From NCBI GenBank assembly GCA_030522415.1, contig CM060104.1:16131229-16195228 (forward strand): a stretch of 64,000 nucleotides of DNA. The letters run 5' to 3'. Below are positions 25,771 through 45,015 of the stretch, in pieces. Below the pieces are notes generated by a model. That model ran no database searches. It saw only the letters and a program-made list of their open reading frames with translations, and was not told the DNA's origin. Made by a program: the position numbers and the translations under genes. This stretch comes from Channallabes apus. Taxonomy: Eukaryota; Chordata; Actinopteri; Siluriformes; Clariidae. The first letter of the stretch is position 1, and each line of letters begins with the position of its first letter.

Positions 25771-26136
25771 TGTCAGAACTAATCCGATGACGACCAGAAA
25801 GACGTAGCTTAGCAGTTAGCCCTGTAGCGTGAATGGTAAAGCAAACTCGGATGGACACGAGCGGGCAGGATAATCACGTGATTATTATTACAGGACTCTC
25901 AAAGTGAATGAGTAAAGGAAAGACACAATCTAACCCTCGTCCTATAAACACACACAGTCTGAAAGCAAACCCAAGAAAGTGAGTACTCACATGAACGGGA
26001 ACGATTCCGAAATAGCATGGGCAAAATTCAGCGACAGAGCGATGAGCGGCGCCATCTTGTTTCCTTTTATGCTTTCAGGTTCGCGACCGTCTTACTTCCG
26101 GGTCCTAGTGCCGGTCACAGCTGAGTGCGCATGACA
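25771..26136. mobile_element. 366-bp solo-LTR-like insertion in gypsy pol
   Basis: Ends are TGTCA...TGACA (TG...CA with 5-bp perfect inversion) and the flanks are CATG on both sides, a 4-bp target duplication. Removing insert and one CATG rejoins pol at the REAM block. It is non-coding. It includes 'ggcgccatcttg' (26,048-26,059), a YY1-type AAGATGGCG on the minus strand, near an AT-rich TTTTATG. A solo LTR of another family is the likeliest identity. Confidence 0.68.
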
Positions 26137-26720
26137 CATGGCCTCTCTCTCCTGTGACGACAATGAATACAGTCTCCCCCTGGGGGGTGTTGAGCCCGGA
26201 AGGAGGTCAATAGCACAGTCATATGGCCTGTGGGGTGGTAGAGAGAGGGCCCGCGACTTGCTGAAGACCTTCTTGAGGTCAGAATAGTCAGAAGGAACAG
26301 CTGAGAGGTCGGGAAATTCCTCATTGTCAGAGGGCATGGCCGGTGAACAGTGAGCTGACTTAAGACAGGAAGACAAGCACAGAGGACTCCATTCCAGAAT
26401 GGTATTCTTGGACCAGTCAATGTGAGGGTTGTGACGAGTCAACCATGGGCGTCCGAGAACTATAGGGGAATGGGCGTTCTGCATGACTAAGAAGGACGTT
26501 TCTTCCGTATGATTGCCGGAAACTTGTAGGGTTTTCGGGACCGTCCGTCGGGTGATGACAGGCAGGGGGGTTCCATCAAGGGCCCGAACGGCCAATGGGT
26601 TCTCCAGTGCTAGCGTAGAGAGTTTAAGTTCCTTAACCTTTGCGGTGGAGATCAGGTTCTGATCTGATCCAGAGTCAATTAGTACAGGAGTGGCGTGAGC
26701 TTTGCCAATGCTATGATAAA
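26137..26720 (-). pseudogene. Gypsy protease and start of pol
   Basis: LIDSGSDQNLIS near 26,640-26,680 is the aspartic-protease D-S-G motif, followed by IVLGRPWL and the PPHRPYDCAIDL linker typical for the protease-RT junction of Ty3/gypsy pol. Pol is in a different frame from gag, as often in this group. It ends at the LTR-like insertion. Confidence 0.83.
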
Positions 26721-26785
26721 TGCAGAGAGGAGTGGGCGTGTGCTAGGGGAACAGTTGATGACCGGCCCCTCCAGGGCCCCTAGGT

Positions 26786-27645
26786 TCACCGGAGGGGCTT
26801 GGCTTTTAATGGGCATTGGCGGCGATAATGGCCCGTTTGACCACAGTAGAAGCAGGCGCCTGATTGGAGTTTCCGTTGACGTTCTTCGGGAGAGATCCGG
26901 GCACGCCCCACCTGCATGGGTTCCAGGGCTGGTCTGGGGCTTGGTGAAGAATCAGGACTGGGAGACTGCCCGGATGGAGCAGGGTACCTGGGTGCCGAGG
27001 TGGTTCGAGGACGACGTCTCTGTGTCAGTCGGGCGTCCATGCGTCCAGCTAAATCCATGAGGCCATTCAGATCGCTGGGGAGTTCCTGGCTGATTAAGTG
27101 ATCCTTATCATCCTCCGAGAGACCATGGAGGAAAGCGTCATAAAGGGCTTGGGTGTCCCAGTTTGCGGAGGCCGCGAGAGTCCGAAACTCGATCGCATAA
27201 TCATAGGCGGAACGGGAACCTTGGCGAAGCTCCAGTAGATGTCTGGCTGCCTCTCGGCCCGAGGGGGAACAGTCGAATACCCTCCTCATCTCGTCAGTGA
27301 ATGATTTAAAAGAAGAGCAGCACGGGTCATTAGCATCCCAAACTGCGGTTCCCCATTCACGGGCCCGGTCGGTGAGGAGTGTGATCACAAAAGCCACCTT
27401 TGAGCGTTCGGTGGGGAAGGAAGAGGCTTGGAGCTCCAGCAGCAGAGAACACTGTGACAGGAAGGAACGGCAGGTCCCCGGTTCACCATTGTAAGGCTGT
27501 GGGTTATGGAGCCGGGGTCGTAGCTGCTGAAGTTGTGTGGTGATAGATGAGAGTGTCTGGGTAACCTGCTGGATACTTTGTTGGTGAGAGCCCAGTAGCG
27601 CCCCCTGTTGTGAAAGCGCCTGGGTTAGCCTGGGTTAGCCATGGC
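26786..27645 (-). pseudogene. Gypsy gag (5'-truncated)
   Basis: The frame runs from LTQALSQQGALLG through a capsid-type region (AFVITLLTDRAREW) to a single CCHC zinc knuckle, CFYCGQTGHYRRQC, and stops at 26,786. No start codon remains in frame: upstream there is a stop and then LINE sequence. The proline/serine-rich spacer before the knuckle is normal for the group. Confidence 0.85.
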
Positions 27646-27660
27646 CGATGTATACTGTCA

Positions 27661-28470
27661 GAAGAGACAGAAGAGACGGAGAAGATATCAGCGTTAGAGG
27701 AGCGCATCCAGACTTTAGTGAGCGTTAGAGAGTGTGAGAGCAGCGTTATTCCCGTAACGGACAGTCTGGGTGCCGCAGGCGGAGATAATCAGCCCCCGAC
27801 TCCGGCATTAGAGCCCTCACAGCGGGGCGAGTGAGTGACGACTCGGCGGCATACTCGTTCAGCCAAAGCTAACGCTAAGGCTAGCCCACCGGAGCACACC
27901 TCCTCTGCGCTTCACGTGTCCAACAGGTTTGCTCTCCTCAGTGATGCACCCGCTGAGAAACCTGAAAGAGCTCTGGTTATAGGAGACTCTATACTGAGGC
28001 ACGTGACATTAGCTAGACCTTTAGGGGCGCCAGTGGCAGTGGTTAGGTGTATCCCGGGAGCCAGAGCACCGGATATAGCAGGTAATCTCAGGGCTCTAGG
28101 ACAGCACAGGTTCTCTAAGATAGTGGTACATGCTGGAGCTAATGATATACGCCTTCGTCAGTCAGAGGTTAGTAAGAGTAACTTTACAGAGGTGTTTAAA
28201 TTAGCGAAGGCGATGTCCGATGAAGTAGTATGCTCTGGTCCCATCCCAATGAGACGTGGCGACATAGCTTACAGCAGGTTATGGTCGCTGAACCGCTGGA
28301 TGTCCAGGTGGTGCTCCAAAAATAATGTGGGCTTTATAGATAATTGGAAGACCTTTGAGGGCAAAGCTGGCCTGTTAGGGCGGGATGGTGTCCATCCCAC
28401 TCGGGAAGGTGCTGCTCTCATTTCCTGTAGTATAGCTCATAGTCTCAGTAGAGGTCTAGTTAATCGGTGA
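27661..28470 (+). pseudogene. LINE ORF1 with SGNH esterase domain
   Basis: An N-terminal Glu-rich, coiled-coil-like part (EETEKISALEERI) is followed, across one in-frame TGA at 27,832, by a basic linker and an SGNH/GDSL hydrolase domain: GDSILRH with the nucleophile Ser, GAND with the oxyanion Asn, and DGVHPT with the catalytic Asp and His. All catalytic motifs are intact from 27,982 to 28,400. Esterase-bearing ORF1 proteins are known from CR1/L2 elements. The stop makes this copy a pseudogene. Confidence 0.85.
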
Positions 28471-28566
28471 CAATCCAGAGCCCAGGCCAGGGAGCAGACA
28501 GACAGGCTAAACCAACCGTCTGCTAGCTGCATAGAGTCATCACTCAGGGTTCACCATATTGAGACC

Positions 28567-31423
28567 TTGTCTGTTCCCCAATCTAAGCAAAAATGTAGAA
28601 AGACTCAGAAAGTCTGTTTCAATAATCTAATTAACATAAAGTCCACAAACTCCGATCATACTGAATTTCTTAGTGAATTTGCAGATTTCATCTCAGACCT
28701 GGTCGTTTCTGTAGACAAAGCGTTAATTGCCGGAGATTTTAACATTCATTTTGAGAATACAGAAGACCCTCTGAGAGCAGCATTTATGTCCATACTGGAC
28801 TCCGTAGGCGTAAATCAGTGTGTAGTAGGACCCACTCATAAAGCAGGTCACACTTTAGACTTAATAATATTTTCCGGATTAAGTATAAGAAATGTATTCG
28901 CAATTCCACTGTCTGAAATTATCTCAGATCACTATCTTGTCTCCATTTAAGTGTGTCACAGTGATAATGTACGCACAGCACCTCGCTACCGTATTAAACA
29001 TACATTCACATCAACTACCACACAGAGTTTTATCAGTAATCTCTCAGAGTTACCAACTTCGATTAGGTCACCGTCTGACCCCACAGAACTCGATCAGGCG
29101 ACTGAATATTTAGAGTCGACATTTCGTTGTACCTTCGATAATGTAGCTCCAGCTAAGACACTTTAGACACTTTAAATTCTATATACATATATACTCCCCC
29201 CCCCTATATTTCTATATTTTGCAATATTTTATTATGCCCTTATTGTACAGTTAATTTTACTAGTTAAATGTATTTCTTTAGTATTTCCTTTTTATTGATT
29301 ATTTATTTTACGTACAAGCTTTTATTTTCTTTTTAAGGTCACTGGCGGTCGTGTAAGCATTTCACTGCATATTATACTGTGTATGACTGTGTATGTGACA
29401 AATAAAATTTGAATTTGAATTTGAATTTGAAAAGAAAAATTATTAGAGATAAGAAACTCGCTCCCTGGTATAACGATCACACGCGCACTTTAAAACAGAC
29501 CGATCGGAAATTAGAGCGTAAATGGCGTCAAACTAAATTGTTAGTATTTCAAAAAGCATGGAAAGAGAGCATCCTGAACTATAAGAAAGCTCTTAGTGTA
29601 GCTAGATCAAAGTATCTCTCCACTCTTATAGAAGAAATTAAAAATAATCCTAGATTTTTATTTAATACCGTAGCCAAATTAACCAGAAATAAGACCACTA
29701 CAGAAATTTCCACAACAACATCATGCAATAGTGAGGACTTCATGAACTTTTTTAATAATAAAATTGTAAATATCAAGCATAAAATTGAGGCTTTGAAACC
29801 GAACAATGTAATTGATTCAGATGTTAACCTAGCCATGTCAGATTTAAACCTAGAATACTTTACTCCCCTTAAAGAGAATGAACTAATTTCACTCATCTCT
29901 TCTGCAAATTCTGTATATTAGATCCTATACCGACACATTTTCTTAAACAACCAGTAATAACAGAACCGCTGTTGAGAATAATTAATTCCTCACTCAGCAT
30001 TGGTTATGTTCCAAAATCTTTTAAATTAGCAGTTATCAAACCAATAATTAAGAAACCTGACCTCGACCCTTGTCAGCTGTCCAATTACAGGCCAATATCA
30101 AACCTCCCCTTTATCTCTAAGATTCTGGAAAAGATAGTAGTGGAGCATATAGATAGTATGTAGATAGTATATCTACATAGAAATGGCATACATGAACTGT
30201 ATCAGTCAGGATTTAGGCCTCATCACAGCACAGAAACAGCACTCGTTAAAGTAGTAAATGACCTCCTATCGGCCTCTGATCAGGGTTGTGTAACTATGCT
30301 TGTATTACTCGACCTCAGTGCAGCTTTTGACACCATTGATCATGCTATTCTTCCTCACAGATTAGAAAATGTAGTAGGAATTAAGGGTACAGCCCTCTCC
30401 TGGCTCAGATCCTATTTGACCGATCGTTATCAGTATGTAGACTTAAATGGTGATTATTCTGCATGTTCTCTAGTGGAGTTTGGCGTTCCGCAGGGTTCAG
30501 TTTTAGGCCCACTGTTTTTTTCCCTTTACATGCTTCCTCTGGGCAACATAATCCGTAAGCATGGTATTAGTTTTCATTGTTATGCTGACGACACAGCTAT
30601 ACGTCTCAACAAAACCTGATGAGAAAAACCATCTTACTAAAGTTGAGCAATGTGTGCAGGACATAAGAAATTGGATGCTAATTAACTTCCTTCTGCTTAA
30701 TCCGGATAAGACAGAAGTTCTAGTCATAGGACCGCATACAGCTAGAAGTAAAATCTTAGATCACACCGTAACTTTAGATGGCCTTTCTGTTCCATCAAGT
30801 GCAACAGTAAAAGACATCGGCGTGATTATAGATTCCAGACTTTCATTTGAAGCTCATGTAGATAATATCACCAGGATAGCATTCTTTCACCTCAGAAATA
30901 TTGCCAAGATAAGAAATATATTGTCGCTAAACGATGCAGAAAAACTAGTTCATGCTTTTATCACTTCTAGGTTGGACTATTGTAATGCCTTACTGTCTGG
31001 TTGTCCTGTTAGGTGCATAAACAAGCTTCAGCTAGTCCAGAATGCAGCAGCGAGAGTCCTCACTAGAACCAGAAGATATGAGCACATCACCCCTATCCTA
31101 TCTTCACTACATTGGCTCCCTGTGAAATTTCGCATTGATTTTAAAATACTACTCTTGACATATAAAGCATTAAATGGTCTCGCACGCATTAGTATCTGAG
31201 CGAACTGCTAGTGTCTTACGATCCGCCACGCCTACTTCGGTCAAAGGATGCAGGCTGCTTGTCAGTACCGCGTATTATGAAAACTACAGCTGGGGGCAGA
31301 GCTTTTTCTTACAAAGCCCCAAAATTATGGATTAGTCTTCCAAATAATGTTCGGGACTCAGACACAGTCTCAGTGTTTAAGTCTAGGCTAAAAACCTATT
31401 TATTTAGCCAAGCATTTTTATAA
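28567..31423 (+). pseudogene. LINE ORF2 (endonuclease/reverse transcriptase), broken
   Basis: The APE-type endonuclease retains its C-terminal half: AGDFNIH and SDHYLV carry catalytic residues, while the N-terminal half is deleted before 28,620. RT blocks follow: [41 protein letters not shown] and the active site CYADDTAI (30,578-30,600). The C-terminal part has LHWLPVKFRIDFK and GGRAFSYKAPKLW. In-frame stops (28,948; 30,161) and at least three frame changes separate these blocks. Confidence 0.88.
29166..29431 (+). mobile_element. 3' end of a second LINE inserted in ORF2
   Basis: A block unrelated to ORF2 reads 'catttcactgcatattatac', then 'gtgtatgtgacaaataaaat' and a (TTTGAA)n tail ending at about 29,431, where ORF2 coding sequence resumes with KIIRDKKLAPW. 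This is the 3' tail of another non-LTR element. The same family is seen in antisense near 34,512. A target duplication is not clear. Confidence 0.65.
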
Positions 31424-32282
31424 ATATGTTTATAAAATATCATGTTTGTGTTTCCTTCTGGCTCTCCCTTTTAGTTATGCTGTCATAGTTAGTCCTGCCG
31501 GAGTCCCTGCTTGCACTCTACAGTAAATATACATTCACATTATACATTGTGACTGTGACCATACCTAATTGCTATCTCTCTTCCTCTTCTCTTTCTCCCC
31601 CTCTTTCTCTTTCCTCTCTCCCCCTGTCTCCCCCTTTCACTCTTTCTCTCTCTCTCTGTCGAGCTACACATGTCATTCCTGAGCTGCCAATGATCCAGAC
31701 TCCCTCTGCCCTCCGGACCTGTCTGATCCATCCTGTTGCCCCGTTTCTGGTTGGAGGTCTCGTCGCATGGATGCCCCGTGTGTCTCTTTGGGATGCGTCT
31801 GGTGTCTGGGGATGATTCTATGTACTTAGAAGATGGTTCTGGCCTCGACTGGTGTTGTCAGCTGTTTCTCTGAGGACTTGACAATTCAATAGTTCAGGAC
31901 TGGAACTTTCTACAAGTCTATCTGAGTCTCCAATAACTACTGGACTCCATTTTAACATCAATTAACATCAATATTATAGCTGAACCTAACACTTAACACT
32001 GTATAAATGCAGATAATTTCCTGCTATCTGTTTCACCCAGATGAGGATGGGTTCCCTGTTGAGTCTGGTTCCTCTCAAGGTTTCTTCCTATTACCATCTC
32101 AGGGAGTTTTTCCATGCCACTTTCGCCCTCGGGCTTGCTCACCAGGGACTATCTGAACATTTTGATTCATACACATTCACATTCCATACAAACTTAAATA
32201 ATTCTTTTGATTGTGTAAAGCTGCTTTGAGACAATTTCAATTGTTAAAAGCGCTATACAAATAAAATTGAATTGAATTGAAA
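31424..32282 (+). other. LINE 3' untranslated region
   Basis: Non-coding, with a long pyrimidine-rich tract at 31,570-31,650, ending in 'gctgctttgagacaatttca' and the ATTGA tail. The poly(pyrimidine) tract explains the Ser/Leu-rich open frames predicted here. Confidence 0.75.
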
Positions 32283-33110
32283 ATTTATTTATTGATCCCA
32301 AACTAGAAACTCGCAATGGTCTTGTTCCTGGTTTATCAATCTCCTCGTTGTTGGACCACATCTTCTTTGGCACACCTACCTTCTCTTCACCTACCAAACA
32401 GTTGGACTGAAGCCAGAGAAGCTGTTACAGTATGGTATCCATTTAGCGAATATGTCCAAACCATCACAAGCATCTCCTTTGAGTTACCTCTTTGATTTTA
32501 TTTAGTTTGTGCAACTTGTCTGAATAGTCTTTGGTCGATCATATATCCAATTTGGAAAACCTTAAGTACAGTATATTCAGCTCTGTGTTATGGAGTGTCT
32601 ATGTTCGTGATCCATATAAGGACATAAGGACTGATGGGACTAATGGTGGTGGGTTACAGTTAAGTAGCTCTTGAGCTCTTGGAGGAATTATTGTTGCTGC
32701 TGGTGGAGTTGCCTAGCTGTTTGACTTTGAGTGTAAGAGCTGAAACTTGGCATTTGGCTGAAACTTGGCACTGCGGTCAGATACTGTAGATCTGCATTCA
32801 GTCCCTCCCACTGAATGCACATGCTTGAATTATGACTGTTATGATGATATCTGGTCAAGATGCTGAGTCACTTCCAGACAGATTTTGCAACGTGAATTGA
32901 TTTTTTTTATTTCTAGTGTAATATAAGATTATGTGTAATATAAGGTCGGTGATTCAAACCCCAGCTCCACCAGTTGTTGGACCCCTGAGCAAGGCCCTGA
33001 ACCCTATCCGTTCTGGGGTGCTGTAGCTCCTGTGCTCTGACCATAATTAGGCCTGGATTCACAAATAAACTATTTTTCAGTAATGTATTATGCAGTAATG
33101 CATATGTGAC

Positions 33111-33144
<34 letters not shown>

Positions 33145-33640
33145 TGGCAGCACAAATGCATAGTGGTTAGGACTGGGACACCTCCAGGGGCCAAGGGTAA
33201 GATTCCATCTTGAACTCTGAAAACTTTTTCTAACTACTTTTGGAAAGAAAATACATATTTTTGAAAACTTTTTTTATTTTTTGTATAAAAGTTGAATTAT
33301 TGTCAACTGTTTGAAATGCTTCGTTACTCATGCATGTAGCTTCTTCAAATTGAGGAAGGTTGCTTAGGGACTGTCCTGAGAATCTTGTAGTCTCTACAGT
33401 ATGTTGTTCTGTGCACTTGGCAATTATTGGCCACTAGGGGTGCTACTTTGCAAAGCGCCTCCAGTGCTCATACGTTTTCCTTCTGCTTTGGCTACACTGC
33501 ACTACACTACGAGCTTATCAGGGTGTACTCGAATAAAAACAGGTCTCCACGGTAGGAGCTGCCGATCAACAAATCACGTTGTCTATTACTTGCAGCAAAT
33601 GAAATGATGTACAGATCAGGTCCATGTGCTTCCGCGTTGT
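32283..33640. other. Intergenic, repeats only
   Basis: A tRNA-like SINE fragment (32,940-33,110) and an (AAT)n run (33,111-33,143) are the only recognisable items. No exon is supported. Confidence 0.6.
32940..33110 (+). repeat. tRNA-derived SINE fragment
   Basis: It starts 'ggtcggtgattcaaacccca', a B-box-like block, then 'cccctgagcaaggccctgaa' and 'gtgctctgacc', in the same order as the SINE read on the minus strand at 57.0-57.24 kb. The A-box half is missing. Confidence 0.65.
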
Positions 33641-33750
33641 GCTCCTCCTCGTGCGGCTCTGAGCCAATCAGAGCGCTTCTTCTTACAACTCTAGAAGGGA
33701 AACGGCTCGGCGTTCGCTACCCCATTCACCAGTCAGGGATAATGGAGGTA
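33640..33750 (+). promoter_or_regulatory. frrs1: Putative frrs1 promoter and first exon
   Basis: A CpG-rich island in AT-rich DNA holds a CCAAT box ('gagccaatcagagc', from 33,661) and, 80 bp on, 'ataatggag/gtatgt', a good splice donor at 33,748. It is on the right strand, 2.6 kb before the acceptor of the first frrs1 coding exon, which itself starts 12 nt before the ATG, so an upstream untranslated exon is required. No other gene lies between. The exact start site is unknown. Confidence 0.55.
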
Positions 33751-34459
33751 TGTGACTGTACTCTAATACACTCACCTGCTCAAAGTTAGCATAGTACATT
33801 GTTTATCTTTTCCGAATGTAAGGAAACGTCTCTATCGCATAGTTTTTTTTTTTATTTAATTAATTAATTTATTTAACACTTTTTCTTTCGTAAAAGCACT
33901 AAATAGTCGGAGGCTAGGACTGTGTGTAGTTAACCTTAACTACCCGGGGCTCCTCGTGTTGCTGGTGAAGTTACATAACTAATAGTCAATTCTCACACTA
34001 GTAATAATTGATAAAGCATTACATTATAGTGGGTCAGCGCTCGGACACACGCGCACGAGCGCGAACCGTACAAAAGGGGTACTTAATACTGTACAAAGTG
34101 ACCTTGAAGGCTATGTTTAGAGATTTACTGTATCTCAGAAACTTTACAACAACAACAACACCACAGCAATGTGTCTCACTTCAGTGCAAAACAACTGTAT
34201 ATAACCACAGTGTTAATATTAATGTCATAAAAATGTTAGTGTAGGGGGGAAATTCTCAATCTGTCCTAACTTTATTTGAGCATTTCCTTTTTATTTTGTA
34301 AAGGTTCTGTGTAAAATACTGTTTATACTGTTTATTACAGCTTTCTTCTGTGATAATTAATTTCTAGAGGCAATGCAAATAGCTGGTTTTAAGAGGCTAA
34401 TGTTTCCTAAAATACTGCATATTTAGTTACATATTTAAATTAATTATATTTCAAAATGC

Positions 34460-34499
<40 letters not shown>

Positions 34500-35209
34500 G
34501 TATATACATTTTATTTGTCACATGCAGTGAAACACATACTGAATGCAGTGAAATGCTAATATGACTGTTCATGACCTAAATAATAAATAAAGGTAGGGTA
34601 GAGTGGTGGAAAGACAGAAAGAAGGATTTTACTGCAATAGGAAAAAATTGTACTGAAATGTGAAAATAAGGGGTTGGAGTACAAATTTACAAAAGTTGCA
34701 ATAGAACAAAAATAAAATAGAAAAATGTAACATTTATAAATTAAACATGTACGTTTGGACACACCTAACTCCATGTTCTTTCCTGGTTTTTATTTTGTTA
34801 TACATTGTAAAACATTTCTGAATGCATCCAAAATATGCAATAATTTTCTTTGAACAGGTGATATTGAGATGTGTCTGCTACTTATGCTCTGTAAAAGCTT
34901 CATAACGGCTCTAATTTGAGGTGCTGCTGTTTGGTGATTTTTGAGACTGGAGAGGTAAAGTTTGGTCTTGCTTCCCTGGGATGAGCTCCGACAGCCAGTT
35001 TCATCATGGTGCTTGATGGATTTACAAATGTTCTTGACAATACTGTTCTTGCAAGAACCTTTCCAGAATAGGTGACCTTTGTGTCTTTAAATAACAACCG
35101 ACCACTGTTGTTGTTGTTGTTATTGCTTAATTACATAATACCATATGTGTTATTTCATAGTTTCGAAAAACATCCAATATTGTTCTAGACTGTAGAAAAA
35201 GAATCCTTA

Positions 35210-35525
35210 TAAAACATGTGTCCAGTCTTTTGAAATATCCTATTGGAGCTGTGGGTTGCGGGGTGGCGACTTTGTGGGTCAGACTTGTTTGTCTGGTAAA
35301 TTCCATGCGTGCTCATTCGGATTGAGATCTAGGGAATTTGGAGGCTGGATCAAAACCTTGGACTCTTTGCCTGCTAAGCCTCATACGTGCACTGAGTTTT
35401 CTGATACATTTCTCTCGTGGCCAGCATTGACTTTTTTCAACAGTTTGTGCTGCATTGGCTTTTCTGTAGCATTGAACAGGCTGGCCTTTGCTCCCCACAG
35501 GCATAAATGAGCCTTGGGTGTCCAT
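35210..35525 (-). mobile_element. Decayed Tc1-type repeat
   Basis: Blocks 'gggtcagacttgtttgtctg', 'attgagatctagggaatttg' and 'accttggactctttgcctgc' match the copy at 63.65-63.80 kb in the same orientation and the inverse copy at 51.65 kb. Read on the minus strand it corresponds to the transposase C-terminal block plus flank. No frame is intact. Confidence 0.55.
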
Positions 35526-35786
35526 GTTCATGTCACCAGTTCACTGATTTATAATTGATATTCAGTTCATCTGGCTGTGTTGTTAATGAAATTTGGTTGT
35601 AAAAAAAGAAAGTCATTAAAAGTAATATACAAATACAATTATATTATATTAAATTATATTATATTATACAGACATTGTCACGAAAGAACGTATAATAAAA
35701 ATATAAATACATAATAATATAACTATATAGGGATAAATTTTTTTTCAGCCACTTTTTTTCATCCCAAGCAAACATTCAGAGGTGAT

Positions 35787-35812
35787 GGGGGGGGGGGGGG
35801 GGGGGGGGGGGG
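35787..35812. repeat. Poly(G) run
   Basis: About 26 consecutive G on the plus strand. It may be a real G-tract able to form a quadruplex, but such runs are also error-prone in assemblies. Confidence 0.85.
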
Positions 35813-36351
35813 ACGACGACACACCGGATACTATGACCTTAAAGAATTTCCTTTTTATAATTGTGTGCTCTATAGGAACCAGGAAATTCAGTTGTAACAT
35901 GTCTGTTTTGTTGAAGTTATCAATTGTTCCCTGACAAAGACTTGAGCAGAAAGCTGTTAGTGGTGATTGCAATCCTAAAGCTATCAAGGCAATTATGGTT
36001 CTAGGCCAGTGTAGCAAAATTGTTCGTATCATTTCCTATTTAAAGCCATCTTCATGATTTCTAAGTGTCTCTTAAGGGTGTGCATGTACAGTAGGGTCCG
36101 TCTGCAACACTCTCTTATCTCTACATGCAGCTTGGTTAACATGAGCTGCTTTTTCAGCAGTAAAACATAAGGCCAGCATTTTCATGTCTAAAGTGGTCTT
36201 AATTGTGTTGTTCTACCTCTGAGTTAATTTTTATCTCCTTCAACAACACGCAAAACAGATATGTACTTAATGTTTGCTTCTTCATGGTTGTCACATATTT
36301 CTGTCTGATTTTTTCCCCCTGTTTGTTTGTTTATTTCAGATCTGTGTGAAA

Positions 36352-44296
<7,945 letters not shown>

Positions 44297-45015
44297 TCTA
44301 AAAGGATCACAAGCCATGTGCACTACTGATGTCTGCTGTTGTACTCGGCTACTCTTCGAGAAGCTGAAAAGGCCTTATTTGAGGTTGTTCTAAGTGCATC
44401 ACACTGGATAAACTGGTCAAGCCTTTAAATTCAACATTCCAGCAGAAGTCTATTTTCCAGGCCAAAATTTTATGTGCCAAGCAATGACACAGAGGGCTGA
44501 CCTGATATTGTCACAAGGAAAAATGTACAGAATGTCTCATTATTTGATCAATGCTTGAATCTGTTTCATCAGAATATTTTTTTTTCTTTGATTATTTTTC
44601 ATGAATCTGTAGCAACATAAATCATGTTTTGAGAGTGCTGAATGAACACAGGAGGTTTCGATTTTCTAATATAGTGGATGGTGAGTGATTATTTTTTTTG
44701 TTATACAGTATTTGACAATCAATATTCATAGTATAATCATTTGAATTTAAAGATATTGTGAAAACCAAATACTCATGTTTGCATTGGTTTAATTAGAAAA
44801 GAAAAAAATTGCCTAGATTTGTACTAGACTCTACATTTCCTACCATTTCTCATACCCCAAACTGAACTTTGTTTAATATCAAATGTAAAAAATATATAAT
44901 TCCGATTTGAGGAATGAGTGAAAATGCAAGTTTCAATACTAGTATGGTATATCATAAAGGAAAACTCTTGCTTGTATATCTGTTTAATCTAAATTATATA
45001 CAGTATACCTTAAGT

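Larger units (their letters stand above)
22921..27655 (-). mobile_element. Broken Ty3/gypsy retrotransposon without LTRs
   Basis: On the minus strand the order is gag, protease, reverse transcriptase, RNase H, integrase, the Ty3/gypsy order. Both ends are missing. Gag lacks its start, integrase stops shortly after the FHVSQIRP block, and no LTR, primer-binding site, chromodomain or env is seen. The element carries two LTR-like insertions (25,771-26,136 and 23,752-24,430), an RNase H deletion, frameshifts and nonsense codons. It is a dead copy. LINE ORF1 sequence in the opposite orientation borders it on both sides. Confidence 0.9.
27656..32282 (+). mobile_element. L2/CR1-type LINE, near full length but broken
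   Basis: ORF1 (esterase) and ORF2 (endonuclease plus reverse transcriptase) are followed by an 850-bp 3' untranslated region. It ends in 'aaagcgctatacaaataaaa' and the tandem ATTGA tail at 32,260-32,282 typical of fish L2-like elements. ORF1 has an in-frame stop, ORF2 has an endonuclease deletion, several frameshifts and a 265-bp insertion, so it cannot move by itself. Its 5' end abuts the gypsy gag remnant. Confidence 0.88.
33749..36339 (+). other. Presumed frrs1 first intron
   Basis: No coding exon is seen. It contains (AC)n at 34,466-34,494, an antisense shard of a LINE tail near 34,512-34,560, Tc1-family debris at 35,210-35,525 and a run of about 26 G at 35,787-35,812. Confidence 0.5.

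Noticed and set aside
22921..27655. Endogenous retrovirus
   Set aside because: Gene order and protein motifs are Ty3/gypsy. No env, no retroviral-type RT and no LTRs are present.
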